DNA of 64,000 nucleotides from NCBI RefSeq assembly GCF_026672275.1, contig NZ_JANQCD010000008.1, forward strand, positions 85,596 through 149,595, given 5' to 3'. How positions within the stretch are numbered: position 1 is the stretch's first letter; each line of letters opens with the position of its first letter. Origin of the DNA: Marinifilum sp. D737 (GTDB taxonomy: Bacteria; Bacteroidota; Bacteroidia; Bacteroidales; Marinifilaceae). The notes beneath the pieces are model-generated. The model worked only from the letters and a program-made list of their open reading frames with translations, did no database searches and was not told the DNA's origin. The translations under genes were made by a program, and so were the position numbers. This document shows, piece after piece, positions 1-9,453 of the stretch.

Positions 1-757
1 TTAAAATAATAAAGTGCCTAGTAATAAATTGATTATAGTCATAAAAAATAGGATGATCTTATCTTTTTTTAGTTTAAAGGTAAAATTTAATTAAACTTTT
101 AAACTATCGATAGATTCTTGGTATTTAAATGAATAAGGCAACAGCTTAAATTTATCACAATTAATAATTTTCTTAACCTTCCATAAAATTCTGGCGTTCA
201 AAACCATACATTTTACCGGCAATTTTATAGATATCTTTTCGTATTGGATGTAGTACAGCAAGCTTTAATCATTTCTCCAAAAATCGAATAACGATGCTTA
301 GAAAATCATTCTCCCTAAAAAATCATTCTTCTAATTTGTATAATGGTTTGCCACTGTATTTAATTGGATTTTTTATAATTTCCTTAGTAACTTCATTAAT
401 AATGTAGGTATAAAAAAGAGGTGGAGCTTATAAATAATTCCATTTATATGTATTTTGAAACGCTTTATTCATTTAAAATGATCTAAAAATATCGTTGCTT
501 TTAATTAAATTTATTTTGAATGATTAAATATATTAGGAATAGTAAGATTATGAAAGAAACTTGAATTATTTTGGTATTAAAGATATTAAAATCCTTTTAG
601 AGTTTTTGGATTTTCCATAATAATTAAAGTGGTCAATATCTATTTATGTACTTACTGAAATTAGGAGGTTTTTTGAATAATTACCTTTATATTTGAATCG
701 GTTTGTTGCATCTAGATTTAAGGATATGTAACAAATGAGTAAACAAATTCCGTTTTT
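1..757. other. AT-rich stretch without a recognisable gene
   Basis: Very AT-rich DNA before hemA with many stops in all frames. A short minus-strand reading frame near 114-215 has no recognisable family and may be the tail of a decayed gene. No RNA gene or mobile-element end was identified. The hemA promoter must lie in the last part of this stretch but no clear TTG/TAnnTTTG pair was found. Confidence 0.5.
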
Positions 758-2011
758 ATGTCATTACAAATTCGAGAAAATCTACAAAAATTATTTGTTC
801 TAGGAATTAGCTATAGAAAAACGGCTCTGGATGTTAGGGGGATGTTTTCTTTATCTTCAGAAGATCAGGAAAACTTATTGAAGGAGGCAAAAGAGCATCA
901 AATTGAAGGTATGGTAATCATATCTACTTGTAATCGTACCGAGATTTATGCACATTCTTCAGAGGTCGAAATCATCACAGATCTGTTTTTAAAATACTGC
1001 AAAGGAAATAGAAATGATTTAAATTATAACGGATACACTCTACATGGAAATGAATGTATTCGTCATTTATATAAAGTAACCGCGGGTTTGGATTCGCAAA
1101 TTATTGGCGACTTTCAGATTGTTGGACAGGTTAAAAATGCCTATCAGCAATCAGAGCAAATGGGAATAGTTAATTCATTTTTGAATCGATTGTTTTCCTT
1201 TGTATTTCAGGCAAGCAAAAAGATAAAGAACGATACAGATATTAGCAAAGGTGCAGCTTCTGTGTCCCATGCTGCAGTTCAGTATATCAAGGATAAAGTT
1301 TCAACACTTGAAACTTGTAATTTCCTTCTTTATGGAACTGGTGATATTGGAAAAGATACTTGTGGCAACTTATTAAAACATATGAATAATCGTTCGCTTA
1401 CGCTTGTAAACAGAACGATAGAAAAAGCCGAATCTTTGGCAAATAAGTACAATATTCAATTTCAGTCTATCGAAAAATTAAATCAGGAAGTTGATAAAGC
1501 TGAAGTTATTATTGTTGCTACTGGTGCAGCAAAACCAACCTTAACGCTTGATCATTTTAAAGGGGTAGAATCATGCAAATTGGTTCTGGATCTTTCAGTA
1601 CCTCGTAATGTGGATACTGCCATTGATGACTTGGAAAATGTATTGGTGATTACAGTAGATGAATTATCAAAACATATTTCGGCTGCCATTGATCAACGTA
1701 AAGCTTGTATTCCTGAAGCAGAGAAAATCATTCAAGCCTCAATAGGAGAGTTTTATGGTTGGTTAGAGGTGAAATACCTTTCTCCAGTAATTGTGGCTTT
1801 GAAAGAGAACCTGCAAAGTGTGCAAAGAAAGGAGCTCGATTACCACAAAAATAAACTGTCGGAAGATGAGTTGAAAAAGGTAGAGCATATTACCAATAAC
1901 ATTGTGAACAAGATTGCCAGAGCATGTATCAATCACCTGAAAGATCATCACAAAAAGCAATCGAGCCCAATGGAAACACTAAATATGATTTTTAAAGATA
2001 TGGATTCGTAA
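758..2011 (+). CDS. hemA: Glutamyl-tRNA reductase
   Basis: First committed step of C5 tetrapyrrole synthesis: NADPH-dependent reduction of glutamyl-tRNA(Glu) to glutamate-1-semialdehyde, in the cytoplasm. The N-terminal catalytic domain carries the family motif ISTCNRTEIY with the nucleophilic cysteine at Cys58; a Rossmann NADPH domain follows (LLYGTGDIG near residue 190), and the C-terminal dimerisation helices fill residues 310-417. The length of 417 aa is normal. The ATG used here gives the expected N-terminus ending in the LGISYRKTALDVR strand. It heads the hemA-hemC-hemB-hemE group, although a hairpin separates it from hemC. Its product is the substrate of HemL, encoded on the other strand about 9 kb away. 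Confidence 0.97.
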   Translation: MSLQIRENLQKLFVLGISYRKTALDVRGMFSLSSEDQENLLKEAKEHQIEGMVIISTCNRTEIYAHSSEVEIITDLFLKYCKGNRNDLNYNGYTLHGNECIRHLYKVTAGLDSQIIGDFQIVGQVKNAYQQSEQMGIVNSFLNRLFSFVFQASKKIKNDTDISKGAASVSHAAVQYIKDKVSTLETCNFLLYGTGDIGKDTCGNLLKHMNNRSLTLVNRTIEKAESLANKYNIQFQSIEKLNQEVDKAEVIIVATGAAKPTLTLDHFKGVESCKLVLDLSVPRNVDTAIDDLENVLVITVDELSKHISAAIDQRKACIPEAEKIIQASIGEFYGWLEVKYLSPVIVALKENLQSVQRKELDYHKNKLSEDELKKVEHITNNIVNKIARACINHLKDHHKKQSSPMETLNMIFKDMDS

Positions 2012-2030
2012 AGCCATTCGAGCTTTCGAT

Positions 2031-2069
2031 AAAAAGCTGTATAAACAAGTTTTATATAGCTTTTTTATT
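2031..2069 (+). terminator. Hairpin terminator or attenuator between hemA and hemC
   Basis: AAAGCTGTATAAA pairs with TTTATATAGCTTT (one G-U pair, 5-nt loop), followed by a T run. It is well placed to end or attenuate hemA transcription before hemC starts at 2100. Confidence 0.7.
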
Positions 2070-2099
2070 TCCTAAAATAACTACGAAATACTATCCTAA

Positions 2100-3026
2100 A
2101 TGTCAGCTAAGAAGAAAATAAGAGTTGCAACTCGCCCAAGTTTGCTTGCTTATACTCAAACAATGCAAACTGTTGAATTGTTGCAGAAAGCCAATCCTGA
2201 TGTTGAATTTGAGGTAATTAAATTTAGCACGCAAGGTGATAGAGTTTTGAACCGATCGTTAACAGAATTTGGAAGCACAGGTTTGTTTGTAAAAGAATTG
2301 GAACATGCGCTTCTGGAAGGTGAGGCTGATATTGCCGTTCATAGTTTAAAGGATGTCCCAAGCTTTCATCCTGACGGATTAAAATTGGTTGCTTTTCCTG
2401 AGCGTGAAGATGTGCGCGATGTATTCTTAAGTCGCGACGGAAGTACAATTGATCAAATGCCTGAAGGTTTTGTTTTGGGAACGGGAAGTCCTCGAAGAAG
2501 AGTTCAATTGGCAGATTTGAGACCTGATACCAACTTTAAAGAGATCAGAGGGAATATCGATACCAGAATGCAAAAGTTAATGGATGGCGAGTATGATGCC
2601 ATTATTCTTGCTGCTGCAGGTATGAATCGATTGGGGAAGGAATTTCAGGAGAAATTACTTTTAGATGTCGATCAGTGTATTCCAGCAATTGGTCAAGGAG
2701 CAATTGCCATTGAATGTAGAGACAATGATGAGGAAACCATTGCCGTTGTAGAAAAGGTAAATCATGAACCTACCAAGTATGCAATTTTAGCGGAACGTGC
2801 TTTTATGGCAGAAATTGAAGGAGGTTGCAAATTTCCATTGGCAGCACATGCTGTGGTGAGCGAGGATCATTTGACAATGATTGCGATTGTTGGCGATTTA
2901 AAGACCAATCAGTTCATTGTTGAGCAAATAGAAGTTGCAGTAGAAGATTCTGTTGAGAAGTCGACAAAATTGGCGCAACAAATGAAAGATACTTGTAAGG
3001 CAAAAGGAATAAATTTTTATCTTTAG
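2100..3026 (+). CDS. hemC: Porphobilinogen deaminase (hydroxymethylbilane synthase)
   Basis: Polymerises four porphobilinogens into hydroxymethylbilane on a covalently bound dipyrromethane cofactor. The cofactor cysteine is Cys243 in EIEGGCKFPLAAHA. The substrate-binding arginine region GTGSPRRRVQL and the early motif AVHSLKDVP are present. At 308 aa the length is typical. It lies 31 bp after the hemA hairpin and 60 bp before hemB, so it may have its own promoter or depend on read-through from hemA. Function is secure from the motifs and from the surrounding haem genes. Confidence 0.97.
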   Translation: MSAKKKIRVATRPSLLAYTQTMQTVELLQKANPDVEFEVIKFSTQGDRVLNRSLTEFGSTGLFVKELEHALLEGEADIAVHSLKDVPSFHPDGLKLVAFPEREDVRDVFLSRDGSTIDQMPEGFVLGTGSPRRRVQLADLRPDTNFKEIRGNIDTRMQKLMDGEYDAIILAAAGMNRLGKEFQEKLLLDVDQCIPAIGQGAIAIECRDNDEETIAVVEKVNHEPTKYAILAERAFMAEIEGGCKFPLAAHAVVSEDHLTMIAIVGDLKTNQFIVEQIEVAVEDSVEKSTKLAQQMKDTCKAKGINFYL

Positions 3027-3086
3027 GAGTCTTACAGTTAAACAGAAAATAATTTCAATATATAAAAATTACAAAATACACACACT

Positions 3087-4079
3087 ATGAGTTTACGTCC
3101 ACTTTTTCCTGATACACGAATGAGAAGATTGCGTTACAGCAAAGTTGTTCGTGATATGGTTGCAGAAACGTCACTTTCTGCTGATGATTTAATCATGCCA
3201 CTTTTCGTTTGTCCGGGAGAGAAGGTTAAGAATCCGATAAAAAGTATGCCAGGTAACGACCAGTTGTCAGTTGATTTATTGGTTGAAAAGTGTGGCGAAT
3301 TATTGGAATCAGGTGTTAAATCTGTATTGTTGTTCGGTATTCCGGAAACGAAAGATGCTGATGGAACGGTTGCCACCCACGATCATGGAATTGTACAGCA
3401 GGCTACTCGAGCAATCAAGGCAAAGTATCCTGAAATGTATATTATTGCTGATATCTGTAATTGTGAATATACAACACATGGTCACTGTGGAACCATTGTA
3501 GATGGTGATGTAGATAACGATCAAACTTTGGTTACGCTTGCTGCACAAGCTGTATCATTGGCCGAGGCAGGTGTTGATATGGTAGCACCAAGTGATATGA
3601 TGGATGGTCGTATAGGATATATGAGAAAAGCTTTGGATGAGAATTGTTTCGAGAAAATTCCTATCATGGCTTATTCGGCTAAATATGCCTCTGGATTTTA
3701 CGGTCCGTTTAGAGATGCTGCTGAAAGCGCACCACAATTTGGCGATCGTTCAACTTACCAAATGGATCCTAGAAATAGTGATGAAGCAATACGTGAAGTG
3801 GAAATGGACATTGCTGAGGGAGCTGATATAGTAATGGTAAAACCAGCCTTAAGTTATTTGGACGTGATTTATCGCACAAAGCATGAATTTAATGTGCCAG
3901 TTGCAGCTTATAACGTAAGTGGAGAGTTTTCGATGGTAAAAGCAGCAGAAGCTAACGATTGGATTGATGGAAAACGTGTAATGATGGAAATCATGATGTC
4001 AATTAAAAGAGCTGGAGCTGATATTATTATTACTTACCACGCTCAGGATGTAGCAAACATCTTAAACGGGAAAGCATAA
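3087..4079 (+). CDS. hemB: Porphobilinogen synthase (delta-aminolevulinate dehydratase)
   Basis: Condenses two 5-aminolevulinate molecules into porphobilinogen. The two active-site lysines are visible: Lys199 in MAYSAKYASGFYG and the Schiff-base Lys252 in VMVKPALSYLDV. Three cysteines in DICNCEYTTHGHCG (Cys124, Cys126, Cys134) form the catalytic zinc site, so this is a zinc-type rather than a magnesium-only enzyme. At 330 aa it is full length. It is followed 42 bp later by hemE, consistent with one transcript. Confidence 0.97.
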   Translation: MSLRPLFPDTRMRRLRYSKVVRDMVAETSLSADDLIMPLFVCPGEKVKNPIKSMPGNDQLSVDLLVEKCGELLESGVKSVLLFGIPETKDADGTVATHDHGIVQQATRAIKAKYPEMYIIADICNCEYTTHGHCGTIVDGDVDNDQTLVTLAAQAVSLAEAGVDMVAPSDMMDGRIGYMRKALDENCFEKIPIMAYSAKYASGFYGPFRDAAESAPQFGDRSTYQMDPRNSDEAIREVEMDIAEGADIVMVKPALSYLDVIYRTKHEFNVPVAAYNVSGEFSMVKAAEANDWIDGKRVMMEIMMSIKRAGADIIITYHAQDVANILNGKA

Positions 4080-4121
4080 GTTACCACAAGCTAGTTATGA
4101 ATCACTAACGACTAATTTCAC

Positions 4122-5147
4122 ATGAGCCTATTTTTAGATACAATTAACGGAGTTAAAAGAGAAAGACCACCGATGTGGTTTATGCGTCAAGCGGGTAGAG
4201 TATTGCCATCGTACATGAAACTTAGAGAAACCTATGGTTTTAAAGAGATGATGGAAACTCCGAATTTGGCTGCTGATGTTACCATGTTGCCAATTCACGA
4301 TTTAGGAGTTGATGCTGCAATTCTATTCTCTGACATTCTTGTGATTCCTGAAGCTTTGGGAATGGAGTTAAGTTTTGAAGGGAAAGGCCCGAGTTTTGCA
4401 ACCGCTTTGAAAGATGTTGCGGATCCTTTGTCATTCTTAACCGAAAAGCCTGAGAAATTGGATCATATTTATGCTGCTATCGATAGAATTCTTGAGATTA
4501 AGCCTAAGGATATTCCATTGATTGGTTTTTGCGGAGGTCCTTTAACTACGCTTTGTTACATGTATCAGGGTTTTAGTAGAAATCAAAATTTTCCGGATTT
4601 TGTTCCGGCGATTTATCGCGATAAGGAATTGATGAAGAAAGTGGTGGCCAAGATCACCGAAATGAGTATTCATTATGCACTAAAGCAGGTTGAGCATGGT
4701 GTTCAGGCATTTCAGTTGTTCGAAACTCACGCAGGTTTAATTCCTGTTGAATTGTATAAGGAAGTATTCTTGCCATCGGTGAAAGCTATTTTGGGTGCAG
4801 TTCGTGAAGCCGGAGTAAAAACCATTTACCTGCCTAAAGGATTAGGAACAGGTATCAATATGGTAAACTACGACTTGTGTGATTGTGTTAGCGTTGATTG
4901 GCAAATGCCATTGCACGAAGTGAGAAGTATTGTAGGTGAGGAGATGATTCTACAAGGGAACTTCGATCCGAGAATCCTGGAATCGACTCCAGAAGCAATC
5001 GATCGTGAATTCGAATACTTTTTGAACTATGGTAGAAAAGATCACAAATGGATTTTCAACCTGGGACATGGTTTATTGCCATCAATTCCTGTTGAGAATG
5101 TGGAATATCTCGTGAAGAAAGTAAAAGAATCTGACTGGGGCAGATAA
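4122..5147 (+). CDS. hemE: Uroporphyrinogen decarboxylase
   Basis: Decarboxylates the four acetate side chains of uroporphyrinogen III to give coproporphyrinogen III. The diagnostic N-terminal motif PPMWFMRQAGRVLPSY starts at about residue 16, and the second motif GFCGGPLTTLCYM lies near residue 137. At 341 aa it has normal length. It is the last gene of the plus-strand haem group and is followed by a strong hairpin at 5171. With HemA, HemC, HemB, HemL and HemD, the pathway from glutamyl-tRNA to coproporphyrinogen III is complete within 13 kb. Confidence 0.97.
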   Translation: MSLFLDTINGVKRERPPMWFMRQAGRVLPSYMKLRETYGFKEMMETPNLAADVTMLPIHDLGVDAAILFSDILVIPEALGMELSFEGKGPSFATALKDVADPLSFLTEKPEKLDHIYAAIDRILEIKPKDIPLIGFCGGPLTTLCYMYQGFSRNQNFPDFVPAIYRDKELMKKVVAKITEMSIHYALKQVEHGVQAFQLFETHAGLIPVELYKEVFLPSVKAILGAVREAGVKTIYLPKGLGTGINMVNYDLCDCVSVDWQMPLHEVRSIVGEEMILQGNFDPRILESTPEAIDREFEYFLNYGRKDHKWIFNLGHGLLPSIPVENVEYLVKKVKESDWGR

Positions 5148-5170
5148 GCAGATGAAATAAATTGAATAGA

Positions 5171-5200
5171 GGTGGGATTTATATCCCACCTTTCTTTTTC
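5171..5200 (+). terminator. Rho-independent terminator after hemE
   Basis: Perfect 8-bp stem GGTGGGAT/ATCCCACC with a 4-nt loop, then a T-rich tail. It lies between the convergent hemE and histidine kinase genes. Confidence 0.85.
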
Positions 5201-5205
5201 CTATT

Positions 5206-6471
5206 CTATTGATTTGGCAGTGTAAAATAGAAATTAGTACCTCTGCCAACTTCTGATTTTAACCAAATTTCACCACCTAGCAACTCAACAAAAGCTTTAG
5301 AAATGGAAAGCCCTAGACCAACTCCTCCATACAAATCACTTATTGTTTCGTTGGTTTGCGTAAATCGATTAAAGATTTCATTCTGCATATTTTCAGGTAT
5401 GCCAATGCCACTATCTTTTACGTAGAATTCGCAAACATCATTTTTAAGCTCAACTCCAAATTCGATAGAACCATTATCGGTGAACTTGAATGCATTGTTT
5501 AGCAAGTTTGTGATAATTTGGTTCACCTTTGTTTTATCTGTTTTGATTTTACGTCCTCTAAGACTTTCTGGAATTTTCTTAATCAATTCAATTCCTTTTC
5601 CATCATATTTTTGGCGGTAAATGTCTTCAAGATCTTGTAATAAAGAATCCAGACAAGTATCTTCTATATTTACCTTTTGCTGATCTGTTTCAATGGCCGA
5701 AATAGTTAATATATCAGATATAATAGATAGCAATTGATCCGAATTTTTTTGAATAATTGAAGCAAAATAATCTCTTTTCTCATTAGTTAAATCGGGCATA
5801 GTTAATAGCTCTGAAAACCCTACGACTGCATTTAGGGGAGTTCTTATTTCATGAGAGATATTTTGCAGAAAGGCTGATTTTAAGCGACTGCCTTCTTCTG
5901 CTTTTTCTTTGGCTATTTGTAGTGCTTTGTTTTGTTTTTTTAGTTTATCCTGTTGTTCTTTAATGGTCTGAATCATTTCTGAGGATTGAAACTCAAATGA
6001 AGTAACCAAGGCCAAATCTAATTCAATTACTTGCTTAAACTGTAAAAGAATTTTTTCATGAAGCACAGAAAAATGATTCTCCTTATTGTCCAGAATGCAA
6101 ATTGTACCAAAAGGTGATTTATTCGGATAGAATATTGGATAGCCAAGGTAGGCAACCATTCCCAATTCAATGTCTGGATTTCGATCCCAATCCTTATCTG
6201 TTAATGCATTTGCTACTAATAATTTTTCTTTCGATTTGATTACCGTTTCGCAATACAATCCATGCCAATCTTCTTTATCGCCAACATGATATGGATTGTT
6301 ATCGGAGTTACTGGTAATAAACACTTCCATTTGTTGATTTGCTGCCCTCATGATTAAAGCAGCCGGTATTGTGAGAGTCTCTGCCAGCAAATCGGCAATT
6401 CCTTGCCATTTGTCCAACATCCATTGTGGCATTTGTTCTGGTATTTTCATCATTCTTTTTTTCGTGCCCAA
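5206..6471 (-). CDS. GAF-domain sensor histidine kinase (soluble)
   Basis: A cytoplasmic sensor kinase with no membrane segment. Residues about 20-155 form a GAF-like sensor domain, about 160-195 a coiled coil, and then a HisKA domain with the phospho-acceptor His207 in FLQNISHEIRTPLNAV. The HATPase domain has the N box NQIITNLLNNAFKFT and the G boxes DSGIGIP and GVGLGLSI. There is no receiver domain and no response regulator next to it, so the partner is unknown. The gene converges on hemE and is followed upstream by a phosphoesterase gene on the same strand with a 75-bp gap. The ligand cannot be read from the sequence. Confidence 0.88.
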   Translation of the reverse strand: MGTKKRMMKIPEQMPQWMLDKWQGIADLLAETLTIPAALIMRAANQQMEVFITSNSDNNPYHVGDKEDWHGLYCETVIKSKEKLLVANALTDKDWDRNPDIELGMVAYLGYPIFYPNKSPFGTICILDNKENHFSVLHEKILLQFKQVIELDLALVTSFEFQSSEMIQTIKEQQDKLKKQNKALQIAKEKAEEGSRLKSAFLQNISHEIRTPLNAVVGFSELLTMPDLTNEKRDYFASIIQKNSDQLLSIISDILTISAIETDQQKVNIEDTCLDSLLQDLEDIYRQKYDGKGIELIKKIPESLRGRKIKTDKTKVNQIITNLLNNAFKFTDNGSIEFGVELKNDVCEFYVKDSGIGIPENMQNEIFNRFTQTNETISDLYGGVGLGLSISKAFVELLGGEIWLKSEVGRGTNFYFTLPNQ

Positions 6472-6546
6472 TAAATTTAAGGAAATAATTTGTTTAGTGA
6501 TAGTATGATTTAATGAAATATTTGCCTGATTTCTAATTTGTATTGA

Positions 6547-7377
6547 TCAAATATCTATTGGTAAATTACCGTAAATGCTATGTGTTAGAGCTAGAACGTT
6601 ACCTTCTTTATTGATTTTGCCAATAACAGCATGTAGTTGTTTCTGATCCGATCCAACATTAATACAAATCGTATTACCTATTTTTTCATACCACTTTCCT
6701 GTAAGATATGGAGATTCGTGCACATGGCCGTGTAGGCTTAAGTTAGGCTTTAGCTCCAGTATTTTGTTTCGAATTGCCCTGCTGCCAATATGTTTGTTTG
6801 CATTACACAAATCAAGGTACTCGCACATTGGAGGTGTATGGGTAATCAAAATTCTACATTGCGGATGAATGTGCTGCAAGTCTTCCTCAATACTCGGCTT
6901 TTTGTTAAAATACTCTGGTTGTATATAAGTTTTATCTCCTGTTTTATCGGTAACATATGAATCGGTAATAGGAGTATGTTTATCGGTTTTCATATCTCTT
7001 AATTCGAAATCCTTTCTATGTAATGGGCCAGGCGGAACAAAAGGATATCCAGCAAGTATCATGTTGTTTTCTACCGGCATTCCATTGGACTGAATCTCGC
7101 GAATGCCATATTCATTGGGCAGTTTATTGATAAGGTGAATGGCTCCCGGCCAATCGATATTGCCGGGAATGAAAAGGGTTTTAATGCATATCTCTTTTAG
7201 AAAATCTTTTAGGTATGAGTCAATAAAATTGATCTGATCCTGTAGTTCTTGCGTATGCGCAAACAGATCCCCACCAAGAAACAGGTAGTCGATATCCCCA
7301 CTGTTATCAATTAACATTTTAAGTTCTCGATAAAGTGAAGTGTTTCCATGTAGATCAGATGTAAAAATAAACTTCAT
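6547..7377 (-). CDS. Calcineurin-like metallophosphoesterase
   Basis: Cytoplasmic dinuclear-metal phosphoesterase fold. The five signature motifs appear in order: FTSDLHGN near the N-terminus (residues 4-11), FLGGDLF, IPGNIDWP (in place of the usual GNHD), ITHTPP and LHGHVHES. The protein is 276 aa with no signal peptide. The substrate is unknown; family members act on nucleotides, phosphoproteins or nucleic acids. The GNID variant of the third motif replaces the histidine of GNHD by isoleucine, as in the UPF0046/MPPED-like group, so phosphodiesterase activity is more likely than phosphomonoesterase activity (inference). Confidence 0.85.
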   Translation of the reverse strand: MKFIFTSDLHGNTSLYRELKMLIDNSGDIDYLFLGGDLFAHTQELQDQINFIDSYLKDFLKEICIKTLFIPGNIDWPGAIHLINKLPNEYGIREIQSNGMPVENNMILAGYPFVPPGPLHRKDFELRDMKTDKHTPITDSYVTDKTGDKTYIQPEYFNKKPSIEEDLQHIHPQCRILITHTPPMCEYLDLCNANKHIGSRAIRNKILELKPNLSLHGHVHESPYLTGKWYEKIGNTICINVGSDQKQLHAVIGKINKEGNVLALTHSIYGNLPIDI

Positions 7378-7832
7378 GATTTTTGGCTTTACAATTTAAA
7401 GGTATTGTATTTTGATCTTGAAGTCAATACACACACGGAGTGAGCTTTTCCATACATTAGGCAGATGCATGCACACTGTAACGGATGTTTTCCATACCAC
7501 ACGGCATTATCCCACAACCAAATCATGAAAAGGGGTTGTTTGATGAAACCGCATTATTGATGAAAAAAAACATCGAAATTAATTGATCGTTACAATTTAA
7601 ACATCGAACAAATCGAATATTATTTCTTAGTTAAAATACTTTATGATACAAAGAAAATATCCGATTATTCAAATTTGTTGAAATAATTATTATCTGTCTT
7701 AAATGTATTGATTTTAGACTGTTGGATGCTTTAGAAAAGTAAAAATATACAATTATATATCTCCTGTTTAATTTGGTCAACTTTGTATAATGGTATAAAT
7801 TTATATTTAAAAGCAATTAAAAACAATAAGTA
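7378..7832. other. Intergenic stretch, no gene seen
   Basis: Separates the divergent phosphoesterase and lipoprotein genes and so should hold promoters for both. It has short unstructured pieces richer in G+C near 7430-7560 and then AT-rich DNA. No reading frame or RNA was supported. Confidence 0.45.
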
Positions 7833-8216
7833 ATGAAAAGGAATCTTATTTTATTAGCTATTATGGTATTGTGTATACCTGCGTTTGTAGGCTGTGACAG
7901 TGATGATCCTGTTGCAAAAACTTGTGAATTAAGTGCGGGGGACCGACCTACCGTAGAAATAGATATAACTTTTACTGCCACTAGTACTGGCGATGGCGAG
8001 ATAACACAGCTTACATATATAGTAGCTGGAGAAGAAACTGTTGTGAGTAATCCGAATTTGCCTTGGGAAATTGATGTCCTTATACCCGCTGAAACTGATT
8101 TTTCAATTTCAGCTAATGGTTCTACTACAAATGGTAGTATAACAGTTGCATATTCTGGAACTGCCATATCATATGAAATTTCAGGATCGGATAGTTGTTC
8201 CCATGAAAACGATTAG
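7833..8216 (+). CDS. Small putative lipoprotein
   Basis: A 127-residue exported protein of unknown family. The N-terminus MKRNLILLAIMVLCIPAFVGC is a type II signal peptide with the lipobox FVGC, and the acidic residues right after the cysteine (DSDDP) resemble the surface-export signal of Bacteroidota lipoproteins. The rest is rich in Thr, Ser and Val, predicts as beta strands, and contains four further cysteines or near-terminal Cys (SCSHEND tail). A long antisense frame over the same stretch lacks any such signal and is rejected. No function can be assigned. Confidence 0.7.
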   Translation: MKRNLILLAIMVLCIPAFVGCDSDDPVAKTCELSAGDRPTVEIDITFTATSTGDGEITQLTYIVAGEETVVSNPNLPWEIDVLIPAETDFSISANGSTTNGSITVAYSGTAISYEISGSDSCSHEND

Positions 8217-8302
8217 TTTGAGTGTTTAAATATAGAGTTCCTGTATACTGATTGAAGATGCTAAAGTTCTGTACAATAAGTTTGGTCAATTAAGTGAGTT
8301 TT

Positions 8303-8608
8303 ATGGATACAAACAATGCCCTTATGAATACTGAAATGCTTGCCCATGAAGATATTCATGCGAGAAATATGATGTTTGAAAGTTATATTTTATGGTTTTC
8401 TCAGCTTGTTGATGTATCCATGCAGCTCTATTTTAAGCAGGATTGCCATTTTGAATCAATTGAGGATGTAAAACTTCCTAATGAGCCTGCATTTACTGAT
8501 ATAATTGAAAACGAATTGTCATTTACTAAGTTTGGTGACTTTAATGGAAGTACACATGGAGGCTTTTCACATACTTGTGGGAATTGCTTAAAAGAGATAT
8601 GGGGTTAG
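8303..8608 (+). CDS. Hypothetical protein, about 100 residues
   Basis: A small frame with an ATG at 8303 (a GTG lies 9 bp upstream, immediately after an in-frame stop). It encodes an acidic soluble protein with a C-terminal CGNC pair (HTCGNCLKEIWG) that could bind a metal or form a disulfide. No signal peptide or known family was recognised. Base composition and codon use resemble the neighbours. It lies 86 bp after the lipoprotein gene. It could be a genuine small gene or a remnant. Confidence 0.4.
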   Translation: MDTNNALMNTEMLAHEDIHARNMMFESYILWFSQLVDVSMQLYFKQDCHFESIEDVKLPNEPAFTDIIENELSFTKFGDFNGSTHGGFSHTCGNCLKEIWG

Positions 8609-8665
8609 ATAAAAATAAATTTTTAATCTTCCTTTGGGAATTGAGGTGTTTTGCATGCTTTAAAA

Positions 8666-9331
8666 TTAAAAGGCTAGTATGTAATTGTCTTGTAAGTTGA
8701 TTGCGCCCGTAAACTGTTTACTCTTTGAATATCCATAGAAAGGTCCAATTCTGTATTTGTGATACTCATCTTGCTGTTGATAGCTCAACCAAATAAAATG
8801 ATCTTTGAATGATTCCAAAAAATCTTGATTGTAGGCTCCCAACTGAACGGTGTATTTGTAAGGGTAACTATGCGACTGAAGCTTGTTTTTTGTTCTTTTG
8901 GTTGTTTCGCTAACAATAATGGTAGCAGGCAAGTTCATTTTGCTCATCACCTCACAAAACTTCAATGCATTTTGTTTCGACTTAAATTGTGCCAAAGCAT
9001 GCTTGCTTTCGTTTAAAAAAAATACAGTGAAATAGATGGATGGCTTAGCAACTTTTGTATCCGTTGTTTCTGTTTGAACCATTGTGTCAGTTTGGATGGT
9101 ATCCTTTTTATTCAATGATAACTGTTTTGATTCTTCATTTTGAAATCGAATATTGTAATACAATATCGAGAAACCGATAAGTGTGGTAATTAGAGCAATT
9201 CGATAAAAGCTAATGATTCTACTCTTGGTTCTAAGATGTTTTGTTAATCTTTTAAACTCTTTATCTATTGCATCTTTTCGGAGAATTTCCTTTTCTTCTT
9301 CAGTAATGAAATCTTTATCATTTAACTTCAT
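8666..9331 (-). CDS. Membrane-anchored protein with SPOR-like domain
   Basis: A 221-residue bitopic membrane protein. After a charged cytoplasmic segment (residues 1-38) comes one transmembrane helix (about 40-60, FYRIALITTLIGFSILYYNI). The periplasmic part has two units resembling SPOR repeats: around 98-145 (YFTVFFLNESKHALAQF) and around 155-215 (KYTVQLGAYNQDFLESF, YRIGPFYGYSKS). SPOR domains bind denuded peptidoglycan at division sites; that role here is inference. It stands alone between small genes. The start is supported by the positively charged N-terminal segment. Confidence 0.6.
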   Translation of the reverse strand: MKLNDKDFITEEEKEILRKDAIDKEFKRLTKHLRTKSRIISFYRIALITTLIGFSILYYNIRFQNEESKQLSLNKKDTIQTDTMVQTETTDTKVAKPSIYFTVFFLNESKHALAQFKSKQNALKFCEVMSKMNLPATIIVSETTKRTKNKLQSHSYPYKYTVQLGAYNQDFLESFKDHFIWLSYQQQDEYHKYRIGPFYGYSKSKQFTGAINLQDNYILAF

Positions 9332-9453
9332 TTGCTTGTAGCTTATTGGTTCTAAAGATAAAATTGCAAGTTAAATGTTTTTATTGATAAATGAAATTCC
9401 AAAAGGTAATTTTTAAGTTAATTTTAAAATCGATTTAAGGGGGAGGTTATGCT

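Noticed and set aside
180..340. Possible transposase tail before hemA
   Set aside because: Short, interrupted, with no motif or terminal inverted repeat that I could recognise.
7817..8167. Antisense frame of 116 codons over the small lipoprotein gene
   Set aside because: The plus-strand frame has a clear signal peptide and lipobox; the antisense product resembles nothing and is a shadow.
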